From an uncultured Ruminococcus sp. (GTDB lineage Bacteria > Bacillota_A > Clostridia > Oscillospirales > Ruminococcaceae), in assembly GCA_900315975.1 (NCBI GenBank), contig ONBA01000003.1, positions 1 through 64,000 on the forward strand: a DNA stretch of 64,000 nucleotides, read 5' to 3'. Below are positions 17,587 through 26,748 of the stretch, one piece after another. A model generated the notes under the pieces. It had not been told where the DNA came from and did no database searches. It saw only the letters and a list, made by a program, of their open reading frames with translations. The stretch's first letter is position 1, and each line of letters opens with the position of its first letter. Made by a program: the position numbers and the translations under genes.

Positions 17587-17755
17587 ATATTATAGCATGA
17601 CTGCGGGTTAATTTCAACAAGGCGCGAACTTTATCACAAACATTCCACATAAGACTACCATAATTCCACTTACGCTCCATTTTCTTCTCATAAAACACCC
17701 CTATAATAAAGTCATAGAAACAAAACAACAAATCCGGTATAAAGGAGAAGATATT
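17587..17755 (+). promoter_or_regulatory. Upstream region of the DUF4353-type lipoprotein
   Basis: 169 nt between the repeat element and the lipoprotein. TATAAT at about 17702 with TTTTCT about 16 nt before it is a tentative promoter; AAAGGAG precedes the ATG. Nothing else is evident. Confidence 0.4.
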
Positions 17756-19069
17756 ATGAAAAACACTTATTTATTAGCATTTGCTTTAACAGCGGCACTC
17801 GCATCATCAACCGTACTCACAGGCTGTGGAAATAACATACTGAGCGACAAAACAGAATCCACATCAACAGCTGAAACGACAGAAAAAGAGTCTGAAGCCA
17901 CAACTGAAAATGCAACAGAAAAAACTGAATCAGCCAAAACGGATACCACAGAAAAGGCAGAAACACAGTCCGTATCACAGCTTACAAATACTGAGGAGAC
18001 AACCTCTTTTACCAAGCGAGACCTTGAACAGACAGCCGACACAAGTGAAGCACAGAATATAACAGTAGCCGACGGCAAGACCATCGAAATCTCAACCGAG
18101 GGAGTTTACGTAATCAGCGGAAAAGCGACCGATTGTACGATTAAAGTCGAAGCTGACGATACAGCAAAGGTACAGCTTGTCCTCGACAGTGTAAGCATCA
18201 CAAACAGTGATTTCCCTGCAATCTACGTAGTATCAGCCGACAAGGTATTCGTAACGACTACAGAGAGTGAAAATACACTTGAAGTAACAGGTCAGTTCAC
18301 ATCTGACGGCGATACCAATACTGACGCAGTAATATTCTCAAAAGACGACCTCGTACTCAACGGCACAGGCACCCTCAATATAACATCAGCATACGGCAAC
18401 GGAATAACCTCAAAGGACGACTTAAAAGTAACCGGCGGAACATACAACATGGAAACTGCCCTTGATTCATTCGAGGCAAACGATTCGATAGCAGTAAGCG
18501 ACGGAACATTCGACATCAACACAAGCAAAGACGGTTTCCACTGTGAAAACGATGAAGCAGAAGGAACAATAACCATATCCGGCGGAACATTCACCATAAA
18601 CGGCAAAAGTGACGGAATACAGGCTTGTGCACTGCTTCAGATAGACGGCGGAACATTCGATATCACATCAGCTGAAGGACTTGAAGCAACATCAGTTATC
18701 ATCAACGACGGAACGATAAAAATATACGCGACCGATGACGGAATCAATGCACCATCAGGTTCAACGACCTACTCTCCCTCAATCGAAATAAACGGTGGAG
18801 ATATCACAGTTGAAGTAGGCCCCGGAGACACCGACGCAATCGACTCAAACGGCTCGATAACCGTTAACGGCGGCACAATAAACATCACCGCACAGATGTC
18901 GTCATTCGACTACGACACAACAGCACAGTTCAACGGCGGCACAATTATAATAAACGGCAGTGAAGTCTCGGAGATACCGCAGAGTATGATGGGCGGAGGA
19001 CCCGGAGGATTCGGCGGCGGACACGGAGGTCCCGGCGGACGCGGAAACTTTGAACAGCCAATGTTCTGA
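17756..19069 (+). CDS. Beta-helix carbohydrate-binding lipoprotein (DUF4353 / Cthe_2159 type)
   Basis: 437 aa. Lipobox VLTGCGN (Cys about 23), then a Thr/Glu/Ser-rich linker to about residue 90. From about residue 100 come repeated strands of the type GGTFDINTSKDGFHCEN, ISGGTFTINGKSDGI and INGGDITVEVG. These are typical of the right-handed beta-helix family whose Clostridium thermocellum member Cthe_2159 binds cellulose and acidic sugars. The tail is Gly-rich (GGGPGGFGGGHGGPGG). It is anchored outside the membrane. The next genes are an OmpR-type regulator and sensor, which may control it or respond to the same ligand. A related beta-helix appears in the EAL protein at 5558-8899. Confidence 0.85.
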   Translation: MKNTYLLAFALTAALASSTVLTGCGNNILSDKTESTSTAETTEKESEATTENATEKTESAKTDTTEKAETQSVSQLTNTEETTSFTKRDLEQTADTSEAQNITVADGKTIEISTEGVYVISGKATDCTIKVEADDTAKVQLVLDSVSITNSDFPAIYVVSADKVFVTTTESENTLEVTGQFTSDGDTNTDAVIFSKDDLVLNGTGTLNITSAYGNGITSKDDLKVTGGTYNMETALDSFEANDSIAVSDGTFDINTSKDGFHCENDEAEGTITISGGTFTINGKSDGIQACALLQIDGGTFDITSAEGLEATSVIINDGTIKIYATDDGINAPSGSTTYSPSIEINGGDITVEVGPGDTDAIDSNGSITVNGGTINITAQMSSFDYDTTAQFNGGTIIINGSEVSEIPQSMMGGGPGGFGGGHGGPGGRGNFEQPMF

Positions 19070-19098
19070 AAATAAGAATACCTTTCAGATAAAAATGG

Positions 19099-19132
19099 AA
19101 TCCGCTCCAAGGCATTTACATCGGGGCGGATT
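19099..19132 (+). terminator. Hairpin after the lipoprotein gene
   Basis: AATCCGCTCC pairs with GGGGCGGATT (one G-T pair) across a 14-nt loop. The T tract is poor (TTTCGTG). The loop contains the -35 of the following promoter, so termination and initiation sites overlap. Confidence 0.5.
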
Positions 19133-19143
19133 TCGTGTATAAT
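19115..19143 (+). promoter_or_regulatory. Promoter of the two-component operon
   Basis: TTTACA (19115-19120), 17-nt spacer, TATAAT (19138-19143), followed by TGGAGGTG before the regulator ATG at 19166. Confidence 0.65.
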
Positions 19144-19165
19144 GATAGTATTATGGAGGTGCACT

Positions 19166-19840
19166 ATGCCGAAGATACTTATAGCCGATGACGAACCCAA
19201 TATAACACTGCTTATAAGCCGATACGCACAGCGTGAAGGCTATGAAACGGTATGCGTTTCAGACGGAAGACAGGCTATCGACGCCTGTGCAAATGACAAA
19301 TTTGACCTGATAATCCTCGACGTAATGATGCCCGACACTGACGGCTTCACCGCCTGCAAAAAAATCAAAGAAACTCAGGATATCCCGGTTATCATGCTTT
19401 CGGCAAGGGGAACTGAATTTGACAAGCTTTTCGGATTTGAAGTTGGTGTAGACGACTATGTAACAAAGCCGTTTTCACCGCTTGAACTTATGGCACGTGT
19501 GAAAGTAATCCTCAGCCATAAAAAATCACCTGTACAGAAAAACGATGATGCAGTAATAACTATCGGCGGAATATCGGTCGATACACTCGGTCTAACGGTA
19601 AGTATAGACGGAGTAAAGGCTGACCTGACAGCAAAGGAATACGCACTGCTTCTGCTTCTTATAAAAAACAAGGGAGTAGTACTCTCACGCGACAAGATAC
19701 TAAACGAAGTATGGGGATATGACAGCTTCGGAGTTGACCGGACAGTTGACTGGCAGATAAAACTACTGCGCGGAAAGCTTGGAGAATACCGCGACTGCAT
19801 AAAAACGGTCCGAGGGGTGGGATATAAATTTGAAACGTAA
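19166..19840 (+). CDS. OmpR/PhoB-family response regulator
   Basis: 224 aa. Receiver domain (PKILIADDEPNITLLI, phospho-acceptor Asp in LIILDVMMPDTDG, Lys in DDYVTKPF). C-terminal winged helix (LTAKEYALLLLLIKNKGVVL, then VWGYDSFGVDRTVDWQIKLL). It binds DNA when phosphorylated by the kinase whose TTG start overlaps its last 11 bases. ATG at 19166 follows GGAGGTGCACT; an upstream in-frame ATG lacks a ribosome site. Confidence 0.95.
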   Translation: MPKILIADDEPNITLLISRYAQREGYETVCVSDGRQAIDACANDKFDLIILDVMMPDTDGFTACKKIKETQDIPVIMLSARGTEFDKLFGFEVGVDDYVTKPFSPLELMARVKVILSHKKSPVQKNDDAVITIGGISVDTLGLTVSIDGVKADLTAKEYALLLLLIKNKGVVLSRDKILNEVWGYDSFGVDRTVDWQIKLLRGKLGEYRDCIKTVRGVGYKFET

Positions 19841-21275
19841 AACAGGAACTTTTCAGAAGAAACTGCTTGTATGCTTCATAGTCTTCACAGCTGTCATTTT
19901 CACGGTACTCTGGCTGCTTCAGACAGTTTTTCTTCAGCGTTTTTATGACGGAATGATAATAAAAAATACTCTTTCAGCAGCCGAAAAGATATCAGCACAC
20001 AGCAAAGAGAATGACATCTCAGACTACATCGACAAGCTTTCGCGTGAAAACTCGGTAATCATTTTCGTGACCGATACAGACGGCAGCATACTCTACAGCT
20101 CAGATGAGTACAAGCGTATACAGCATATGCACGAAAACGGCGAAATAATGCCCGATATGAAGCCTGACAGCAGGATCCCCCGCGCACACTACCGTGAGCT
20201 TCCCGCGAACTACAGTGAATTTCTCAGCAAGCTCAGCTCATCTGATACAGATACTGCGGAACTCCGCTACGACGACTTATATGTCTGCGGACGCTTCATC
20301 GACTACCCTGAAACAGACGGGAAAGCGGTCCTTTACATAGGAACGATGCTTACACCTGTAGGCTCAACAGCACGCATAATACGCATTCAGCTTATATGGG
20401 TAACGATTTTGTCAGTAATTATCGGAGCAGTTATAGCGTGGTTCATGTCGCGCAGTTTTTCGCGGCCTATCTCACAGCTCACCGAAAAAGCTCATAAGCT
20501 TGGCGAAAGCAGTTCAGATGTAACATACCACGAAGGCTTCTGCTCAGAGCTTGACGAGCTGAGCCACACTCTCGACGCTACATCAGAAAAGCTCAGTAAA
20601 TCGCGGGAATTTCAGAACGAGCTGCTTGCGAATGTCTCACACGACCTGCGTACTCCCCTGACAATGATAAAGGGCTACGCTGAAATGATACGCGATATAT
20701 CACGCGAAGACGAGCAGCAGTGTACTGAAGACGTTGCAGTAATAGTCGAAGAAGCCGACCGCCTCACTGCCCTTGTAAACGAGATACTTGAATACTCAGA
20801 GCTGCAAATGACCGACGCTGAACCTGTAATGAGCGAGGTAAACCTCAGTGAAACAGTTAAAACGGCGGCAGGCACATTCAGGAATCTCTACGAAAAGGAC
20901 GGTTTCATCTTTGACTGCAAAATCGAGGAAGAAGTATATGTGCACGGAAATGCTTCACGACTCGGACGAGCAGTATATAATCTTACGGACAACGCAGTCC
21001 GCCATGCCGGAGACGAAAAATGGATAGGAATAGCACTAAAGACTGAAAAAGACCGTGTAATAATCGAAGTATCGGACCACGGAAACGGTATCGCAAAGGA
21101 CGAACTCGAACGCATATGGGACAGGTACTATACCTCGCGTCAGCGAAACGGAAAAGGAGTTTCGGGACTCGGGCTTGCTATCGTAAAGCAAACTGCCCTG
21201 CTGCACAACGGCAGATGTGAAGCAGAATCCGAAGAAGGAAAGGGCAGTACATTCAGAATAATACTAAACATTTAA
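19830..21275 (+). CDS. Membrane sensor histidine kinase
   Basis: 481 aa with a TTG start overlapping the regulator. Two membrane helices (LLVCFIVFTAVIFTVLWLLQ and LIWVTILSVIIGAVIAWFM) bracket an extracellular sensor of about 150 residues. HAMP segment (SRPISQLTEKAHKLGE), HisKA (LLANVSHDLRTPL with the phospho-His), and HATPase with N box (YNLTDNAVRHA), G1 (SDHGNGIAKDEL) and G2 (GVSGLGLAIVKQT). It is the cognate partner of the preceding regulator. The ligand is unknown; the neighbouring beta-helix lipoprotein suggests a cell-surface or polysaccharide cue. Confidence 0.94.
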   Translation: MKRKTGTFQKKLLVCFIVFTAVIFTVLWLLQTVFLQRFYDGMIIKNTLSAAEKISAHSKENDISDYIDKLSRENSVIIFVTDTDGSILYSSDEYKRIQHMHENGEIMPDMKPDSRIPRAHYRELPANYSEFLSKLSSSDTDTAELRYDDLYVCGRFIDYPETDGKAVLYIGTMLTPVGSTARIIRIQLIWVTILSVIIGAVIAWFMSRSFSRPISQLTEKAHKLGESSSDVTYHEGFCSELDELSHTLDATSEKLSKSREFQNELLANVSHDLRTPLTMIKGYAEMIRDISREDEQQCTEDVAVIVEEADRLTALVNEILEYSELQMTDAEPVMSEVNLSETVKTAAGTFRNLYEKDGFIFDCKIEEEVYVHGNASRLGRAVYNLTDNAVRHAGDEKWIGIALKTEKDRVIIEVSDHGNGIAKDELERIWDRYYTSRQRNGKGVSGLGLAIVKQTALLHNGRCEAESEEGKGSTFRIILNI

Positions 21276-21288
21276 TAACGGAGGAAAT

Positions 21289-21783
21289 ATGAAACTAAGA
21301 CCGTTCATGGCAGATGATTCTGACGTAATAAAGCAATGGGACAACGACGAGAGAGTACACAATTTATGGTGTGCAGGACGCATGGACTACCCTCTCGAAC
21401 GAGAAAATTTTCAGTCATTTCTCGCTGACATTGCAAAGCGGCACGGAGATACTCCGTTTACAGCAACGACCGACAGCGGCGAAGTTATCGGATTTTTCTG
21501 CTATTCGCTCAATACATTAACTAACGAAGGAATGCTCAAATTCGTCATCATAGACCCTGAACACCGCGGCATGGGTTACGGCAGAGAAATGCTGAAACTT
21601 GCAGTAAAATATGCATTTGAGATAACGAAAGCAGAAGCTGTACATCTCAACGTCTTCACAGTCAATGCAGGAGCAAAAAAGTGCTATGAAAGCGTAGGCT
21701 TTACTGAAAGAGAAACAGTCCCCGACGCATTCACCTACAAGGACGAAGCATGGGGACGCTGCAACATGATAATCAGGCGATAG
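21289..21783 (+). CDS. GNAT-family N-acetyltransferase
   Basis: 164 aa. LRPFMADDSDVIKQW opens as in RimI/RimJ-like acetyltransferases. The acetyl-CoA loop is EHRGMGYGREMLKLAVKYAF (Q/RxxGxG/A type), and NAGAKKCYESVGFTE is motif B. The substrate is unknown. It lies 13 nt after the sensor kinase with GGAGG before the ATG, so it is probably in the same transcript. Confidence 0.9.
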   Translation: MKLRPFMADDSDVIKQWDNDERVHNLWCAGRMDYPLERENFQSFLADIAKRHGDTPFTATTDSGEVIGFFCYSLNTLTNEGMLKFVIIDPEHRGMGYGREMLKLAVKYAFEITKAEAVHLNVFTVNAGAKKCYESVGFTERETVPDAFTYKDEAWGRCNMIIRR

Positions 21784-21805
21784 CAACCGTTTACCGGAGG
21801 GAAAA

Positions 21806-22402
21806 ATGCTCTATTATATGTTCAACAAGCCACAAAACTGCGTAACAGCGCGTTCTGATGCGGTACACAAAACGGTCATGGACTACTTTCCCGATGAACT
21901 TGCAAAGAAGCTTCATCCGGTCGGCAGACTTGATAAGAACACGACCGGACTTCTCATTCTAACTGATGACGGCGACCTCGATTTCAGAATCATGCAGCCT
22001 GACCGTCATATCAGCAAACAATACTTTTTCTACGCACTCGGAAACATGACACCGGAAAAGACTGAACTTCTTGAAAAAGGTGTACCCATGGCAGACTTTA
22101 CAACACGAAAAGCGGTATTTACTTTCGGACAGGAATATCGTATCGGCGAGTTAGAGGAGTATATGTCACCGGAACGTCACGACCGCTACATGAAAAACCC
22201 GGAAGGTCCTGCATTTTCGGGTTACCTCACAATATGCGAAGGCAAAAAGCACGAAGTAAAGCGAATGCTTGAAGCCGTAAACTGCCGGATAATATATCTT
22301 AAGCGTGTAAAAATCGGCAATCTTGAACTTGACCCTCTCCTTGCCCCCGGAGAGTTCCGCACACTTACGGAAAGTGAACTGAAACTGCTGAAAGTGACGT
22401 AA
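21806..22402 (+). CDS. RsuA-family pseudouridine synthase without S4 domain
   Basis: 198 aa. HPVGRLDKNTTGLLILTDDG is the RsuA/RluB/E/F catalytic motif with the essential Asp; LTICEGKKHEVKRML is the conserved C-terminal motif. The gene begins directly at YMFNKPQNCVTARSDA, so the usual N-terminal S4 RNA-binding domain (about 60 residues) is absent, as in short RluE-like members. It should make one pseudouridine in rRNA; the site is not predictable. ACCGGAGGG precedes the ATG; 22 nt after the GNAT gene. Confidence 0.9.
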   Translation: MLYYMFNKPQNCVTARSDAVHKTVMDYFPDELAKKLHPVGRLDKNTTGLLILTDDGDLDFRIMQPDRHISKQYFFYALGNMTPEKTELLEKGVPMADFTTRKAVFTFGQEYRIGELEEYMSPERHDRYMKNPEGPAFSGYLTICEGKKHEVKRMLEAVNCRIIYLKRVKIGNLELDPLLAPGEFRTLTESELKLLKVT

Positions 22403-22453
22403 TAAGTGAAAATGCTTATACCTATGCAATCAAGTCCAGTATATAACAAATTC

Positions 22454-22479
22454 AGCCAGTACTTATCAAAGTACTGGCT
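22454..22479. terminator. Terminator between convergent genes
   Basis: Perfect 11-bp stem (AGCCAGTACTT and its complement) with a 4-nt loop, between the pseudouridine synthase and the oxidoreductase beta subunit that meet here. T tracts on both sides are short. Confidence 0.75.
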
Positions 22480-22489
22480 TTCTGCGTAT

Positions 22490-23380
22490 TTACCGGAAAT
22501 TCTTATTGATAAACTCCCACTTTTTATCGCGAGACTCGGTAATGATATGGATATCGTCGTCGGAGAGGTGTTTAAAGCGACCCTGTTTTCTTAGGTAAGC
22601 CTCAACACTTGTGAACTTTTCCGGCTTGCGGTTGAGAATGAACTCTCCGTTTTCGTATTCGGCAAGGTACCACAGTCCGCAGTCGACGACCTCTTTAGCG
22701 ATATCGACCGTTTCATCGGGAGCGACACCCCACCCTGTCGGACATGGAGCGATAACATGGATATATTTCGTTCCCTTTATCTGTGAAGCCTTCTGTACCT
22801 TAGCAATAAAGTCAGCGATATAGCCTATACTTGCCGTAGCGGCGTATGGGATATCGTGAGCGGCAGCAATTTCAAACATATTCTTTTTCGGGCGGATATT
22901 ACCGTGGATATTAGCACCCGCGGGAGTAGTAGTAGTTTTCGCACCGAATGGAGTAAGACCGCTTTTTTGAATGCCGGTATTCATGTAAGCTTCATTGTCG
23001 TAACAAATGTAGATGATATCATCGTTACGGTCGATAGCACCTGAAAGTGCCTGTATACCGATATCAGCAGTACCACCGTCACCTGCAAATCCGACAGCTG
23101 TGAAGTTCTTGTGACCCTTTGCACGCAGACCTGCTTCAACGCCGGTAAGCATAGAAGCAGTACCTGCAAAAGTTGAGATTATGGAATTATTTGAGAAACA
23201 AAGCTGAGGAAAATTAAATCCCACCGCCGACATACAGCCTGCCGGAAGAACAGAAACCGCATTCGGACCAATAGCCTTCAAAGCGGCTCTTACCGCGAGA
23301 CTTCCCCCACAGCCTGCACAAGCTTTATGTCCATAGAAAAACTCCTCACGCGAAATAGAATCTGCGGTTTTGTTAGCCAT
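22490..23380 (-). CDS. 2-Oxoacid:ferredoxin oxidoreductase, beta (TPP) subunit
   Basis: 296 aa. ACAGCGGSLAVRAA carries cluster-binding Cys residues. GFAGDGGTADIGIQALSGAI and YICYDNEAYMNTG form the thiamine-diphosphate/Mg site (GDG...N). It binds TPP and a [4Fe-4S] cluster and works with the alpha subunit to interconvert a 2-oxoacid and CoA with acyl-CoA and CO2, using ferredoxin. Its start overlaps the alpha gene by 8 nt. Last of four genes in the order gamma-delta-alpha-beta, the arrangement of PorCDAB/VorCDAB enzymes. The 2-oxoacid cannot be decided from sequence alone. Confidence 0.93.
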   Translation of the reverse strand: MANKTADSISREEFFYGHKACAGCGGSLAVRAALKAIGPNAVSVLPAGCMSAVGFNFPQLCFSNNSIISTFAGTASMLTGVEAGLRAKGHKNFTAVGFAGDGGTADIGIQALSGAIDRNDDIIYICYDNEAYMNTGIQKSGLTPFGAKTTTTPAGANIHGNIRPKKNMFEIAAAHDIPYAATASIGYIADFIAKVQKASQIKGTKYIHVIAPCPTGWGVAPDETVDIAKEVVDCGLWYLAEYENGEFILNRKPEKFTSVEAYLRKQGRFKHLSDDDIHIITESRDKKWEFINKNFR

Positions 23381-24539
23381 TTATTCCGCCCCCTATACCA
23401 ATAAAATTAACGCTGTCAGTACCGTCAGCGATAGCAGAAAAGATGTATTCAATATCGCCTGCGGAGATATTTTTTCCACCGAGTCCACCAATGAAATTAT
23501 AGCCTTTAACGTTCACATCAGCCTTTTTGAGGGCGGAGTTAACGTTTGTGAAAACAGTACCTTCATTACCGAAGCTGATGTCCTTTTCGAGGACAGCATA
23601 TGCCTTGACATTGCGCAGTACATCGGCAATTTCCCCATTAGGGAAAGGGCGCATATAACGAATGCGGACAACTCCCGCACGCACACCTTTTTCGCGGAGC
23701 TTATCGGCGGTTTCGCGGCACAGACCGGCGATACTTCCGAGAGTCACGATAACGTAATCCGCATCATCGGTTCGATAGTTTTCAATCAGGCCTGAGTAGT
23801 TTCTGCCGAAGATTTCAGCAAATGCACGCTCAGTCTCGGCTACAGCATCACGTGCCGCAAGTACACCCTCATGCTCCTTGAATTTGAAGATGAAGTTAGT
23901 GTCCGGACCTGCTGAAAAAGCCATATTTTTAGGGTTATCGAAGTCAAAGCGGTTATCGGTCACATACGGCGGAAGGAAGCGGTCAGCCTGCTCACGTGAA
24001 GGAATATCGACCGTTTCATACGTATGAGTGAGGACGAAGCCGTCGAGATTGACCATAAACGGCGTAGAAACGCGCTTATCCTCAGCTATTCTGTAGCTCA
24101 TGAGAGCGAGGTCAAGAGCCTCCTGAGCATTTTCAGCATAAGCCTGAATCCAGCCGCTGTCGAGCTGAGAGAGACTGTCTCGCTGGTCGCCGTAGATATT
24201 CCAAGGCAAAGCAGTTGAGCGGTCAGCGTTCATCATAACTATCGGAAAACGTCCGCCGGCGGCATAATACAGACATTCCGCCATATACAGGAGTCCCTGC
24301 GACGATGTAGCGGTAAACGCTCTTGCACCTGCGGCACTTGCTCCTATAGCGCATGAAAGTGCTGAATGCTCAGACTCAACATGAACATATTCTGCACTCA
24401 GACTGCCGTCCTCGACCATTTCTGAAAGCCGCTCAACAACGATAGTCTGCGGAGTGATTGGGTAAGCGGAGATGACCTCCGGACGAGCAAGACGTATCCC
24501 CTCAGCGAAGGCTTCATTTCCTGATAAAAACTTTTTCAT
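23373..24539 (-). CDS. 2-Oxoacid:ferredoxin oxidoreductase, alpha subunit
   Basis: 388 aa. GNEAFAEGIRLARPEVISAY followed by PITPQTIVVERLSE is the conserved pyrimidine-binding domain of POR/VOR alpha chains. Further conserved segments are EYVHVESEHSALSCAIGASA, ARAFTATSSQGLLYM and NIYGDQRDSLSQLDSGWIQA. The start at 24539 overlaps the delta stop in ATGA; the open frame continues 13 codons upstream inside the delta gene without support. Confidence 0.93.
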   Translation of the reverse strand: MKKFLSGNEAFAEGIRLARPEVISAYPITPQTIVVERLSEMVEDGSLSAEYVHVESEHSALSCAIGASAAGARAFTATSSQGLLYMAECLYYAAGGRFPIVMMNADRSTALPWNIYGDQRDSLSQLDSGWIQAYAENAQEALDLALMSYRIAEDKRVSTPFMVNLDGFVLTHTYETVDIPSREQADRFLPPYVTDNRFDFDNPKNMAFSAGPDTNFIFKFKEHEGVLAARDAVAETERAFAEIFGRNYSGLIENYRTDDADYVIVTLGSIAGLCRETADKLREKGVRAGVVRIRYMRPFPNGEIADVLRNVKAYAVLEKDISFGNEGTVFTNVNSALKKADVNVKGYNFIGGLGGKNISAGDIEYIFSAIADGTDSVNFIGIGGGING

Positions 24540-24829
24540 TTGCGCTCCGCCTCCATTTCTATAGCACCGATTTTGCATATTTTAGCGCATATTCCACAGC
24601 CTTTGCAGAAATCGTAGTCAATGACAGCCTTACCGTCCTTAACAGCGATAACACCGTCAGGGCAATATAGGTAGCACTGTTCACAGCCGACACATTTTCC
24701 GCTGTTGATGACCGGTCTTACACTGCGCCAGCCACTGTTGACCGTAACGAGATAGCCGGCTTCAAATGACGTATTTTCGGGAATTTCCTCAAAAGCAAAA
24801 GACTTTTTTTCTCTTATGTATGGTTTCAT
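24536..24829 (-). CDS. 2-Oxoacid:ferredoxin oxidoreductase, delta (ferredoxin) subunit
   Basis: 97 aa. Two [4Fe-4S] motifs, CVGCEQCYLYCPDGV and CKGCGICAKICKIGAI, carry electrons between the TPP core and soluble ferredoxin. The N-terminal extension is typical of PorD. It overlaps the gamma gene upstream and the alpha gene downstream by 4 nt each, so translation is coupled. Confidence 0.94.
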   Translation of the reverse strand: MKPYIREKKSFAFEEIPENTSFEAGYLVTVNSGWRSVRPVINSGKCVGCEQCYLYCPDGVIAVKDGKAVIDYDFCKGCGICAKICKIGAIEMEAERK

Positions 24830-25338
24830 TGAACAGCCTCCTCAGCAGCTTTAGTGAGAGCAGAAATATTACGCTCCTGAATTTTCCGTGGCATATATCC
24901 GGTAACAGCAGCGGCAGCTTCTGCGGCTGATACAACACCTGATATACCGGTAAGCAAACCGAGCATGACCGTATTAACAGTCGGCAGCCGGAATTCTGAT
25001 GCTATTTTTTCTGCATCGAAAGTCAGTACACCGTCGATATCGTTTTTAGAGTTTACAATGATACAGCCGTCCTTTTTGAGAAAAGCATGAAGCTGAGGAG
25101 TATAGAGGGTATCATCGAGTATCACAACAAAATCAGCTTTTTCGGTCTGACTTCTGTCCACAACGGGCGCAGTATCGAGCTTAGTGAAAGCTTTTACGGG
25201 AGCACCGCGGCGCTCAGGACCGAATGAAGGAAAAGCAAGTGCGAATCTTTCGCCGCTCAAAGTATAAGCCGCACCGAGGAGTTTAGCGGCAGTAAAAGCA
25301 CCCTGACCACCGCGACCAAGCCAGATTATTTCTCTCAT
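24826..25338 (-). CDS. 2-Oxoacid:ferredoxin oxidoreductase, gamma subunit
   Basis: 170 aa. REIIWLGRGGQGAFTAAKLL and FPSFGPERRGAPVKAFTKLD are hallmark segments of PorC/VorC gamma chains, which help bind CoA. First gene of the operon. The ATG follows ATAGGAGATTTGAT. Its promoter (25370-25399) has the CTAT box shared with the sulfur genes, which is unexpected for a housekeeping POR and points to an amino-acid or sulfur-linked role. Confidence 0.92.
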   Translation of the reverse strand: MREIIWLGRGGQGAFTAAKLLGAAYTLSGERFALAFPSFGPERRGAPVKAFTKLDTAPVVDRSQTEKADFVVILDDTLYTPQLHAFLKKDGCIIVNSKNDIDGVLTFDAEKIASEFRLPTVNTVMLGLLTGISGVVSAAEAAAAVTGYMPRKIQERNISALTKAAEEAVQ

Positions 25339-25369
25339 ATCAAATCTCCTATCGTTTTTATATGAATTA

Positions 25370-25425
25370 ATTATACACCTGTTTACAAGGAAAGTCCAAT
25401 ACCATAGTTTTATAGTAGGTTATAG
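25370..25425 (-). promoter_or_regulatory. Oxidoreductase promoter with CTAT box
   Basis: Minus strand: CTATAACC (25418-25425), then 18 nt to TTGGAC (25394-25399), so the box starts 26 nt upstream of the -35. An 18-nt spacer leads to TATAAT (25370-25375). GGTATTGGAC is identical in the promoter of the PaaK-like gene (28184-28239). Leader of about 25 nt, no leader peptide. Confidence 0.75.
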
Positions 25426-25449
25426 TTTTTTTCTATTGAACGCAAAAAA

Positions 25450-25473
25450 TGCCTGAAGGTAAGACTTCAGGCA
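25450..25473 (-). terminator. Terminator of the aminotransferase gene
   Basis: TGCCTGAAG pairs with CTTCAGGCA over a 6-nt loop. Read leftward it is followed by ATTTTTTG, so it ends the aminotransferase transcript before the oxidoreductase promoter. Confidence 0.85.
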
Positions 25474-25496
25474 AGTTTGAATAATAAGCTGTTTTT

Positions 25497-26663
25497 TTAT
25501 TCCGCAGGCATTTTTCTGCGTATATCATTGAGACGTTCAAGAGCATTTTCGAGTGTCTCATTTTTCTTAGCATAGTGGAAACGTATGTAGCGGTTTTCAG
25601 GCTCTTTAAAGAAGCTCGAACCCGGAACTGCCCCGACTCCGACGTATTCAGCTAATTTTTCGCAGAAAACGAGGTCACTCTTGTAGCCGAACTCCGAAAT
25701 ATCGAGCAGGATATAGTAAGCACCCTGCGGAACTGTATGACGCAGACCTATGCGGTCGAGACCATCAAGGAATAGGTCGCGCTTCTCTGTATACTTATCC
25801 TGAAGCCACTTATAGTAGTCGTCGCCGAACCGCAGACCCGTAACAGCTGCCTCCTGCAAAGGAGCAGCCGCACCGACTGTAAGGAAGTCATGAACCTTTT
25901 TAACGGTGTCAATAATATGCGGCGGAGCGATAACGTAACCGAGTCTCCAACCGGTGATAGAGTAGGTCTTAGAGAGAGACGAGCAGGAGATAGTCCGCTC
26001 CCACATATCAGGGAGACTTGCGAAATATACGTGTTTATGCGGAGCATAGACGATGTGCTCATACACCTCATCAGTAATAACGAACGTGTCATATTTTTTT
26101 GCAAGGTCAGCAATAATTTTCAGTTCATCGAGTGTGAACACCTTACCGCACGGATTTGAAGGATTGCAAAGTATCAGAGCTTTCGGGTGCTGTTTGAAAG
26201 CGTCTTCAAGGACATCAGCGTCGAAGCTGAACTCCGGTGGTATCAGCGGAACGTAGATAGGTTCAGCGCCTGAAAGAATAGTATCAGCGCCGTAGTTCTC
26301 ATAGAACGGCGAAAAAACGATAACCTTGTCGCCGGGATTTGTTACCGACATCATCGCCGCCATCATAGCCTCAGTACTGCCGCAGGTAACGACTATCTCG
26401 CCGTTAGGGTCGATACTGCGACCCATGAGACGTGACTGCTTTTCAGCGAGAGCTTCGCGGAAATTCTGAGCACCCCAGGTAATAGAGTACTGATGGAAGT
26501 CCTCACGGGTGACTTCTGCAAGGCGGTCGAGAATAGCTTTAGGCGGCTCAAAATCTGGGAATCCCTGTGAGAGATTGACAGCGCCGTATTTATTTGAGAT
26601 TCGGGTCATACGTCTGATGACGGAATCGGTAAAAGTCGCAGTACGGTTAGAAAGTTCGGGCAT
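25497..26663 (-). CDS. Class I PLP aminotransferase
   Basis: 388 aa. AVNLSQGFPDFEPP, VTCGSTEAMMAAMMSVTNPG, LCNPSNPCGKVF, ITDEVYEHIVY, SLSKTYSITGWRLGY (PLP Lys) and RIRFHYA-like RYIRFHYAKK (substrate Arg) place it in the fold-I aminotransferases near methionine, aromatic and kynurenine transaminases. It swaps amino groups between an amino acid and a 2-oxoacid. Lying between a 2-oxoacid oxidoreductase operon and a PaaK-like ligase, it could interconvert the same 2-oxoacid with its amino acid. AAGGAG precedes the ATG. Confidence 0.9.
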   Translation of the reverse strand: MPELSNRTATFTDSVIRRMTRISNKYGAVNLSQGFPDFEPPKAILDRLAEVTREDFHQYSITWGAQNFREALAEKQSRLMGRSIDPNGEIVVTCGSTEAMMAAMMSVTNPGDKVIVFSPFYENYGADTILSGAEPIYVPLIPPEFSFDADVLEDAFKQHPKALILCNPSNPCGKVFTLDELKIIADLAKKYDTFVITDEVYEHIVYAPHKHVYFASLPDMWERTISCSSLSKTYSITGWRLGYVIAPPHIIDTVKKVHDFLTVGAAAPLQEAAVTGLRFGDDYYKWLQDKYTEKRDLFLDGLDRIGLRHTVPQGAYYILLDISEFGYKSDLVFCEKLAEYVGVGAVPGSSFFKEPENRYIRFHYAKKNETLENALERLNDIRRKMPAE

Positions 26664-26748
26664 AATTTTCTCCTTAAAAATGTATTATACGAAGCGTGCA
26701 AACACTGTTCACCCCTACACATTAAAATCAGTGATTTCCTAAATATAG

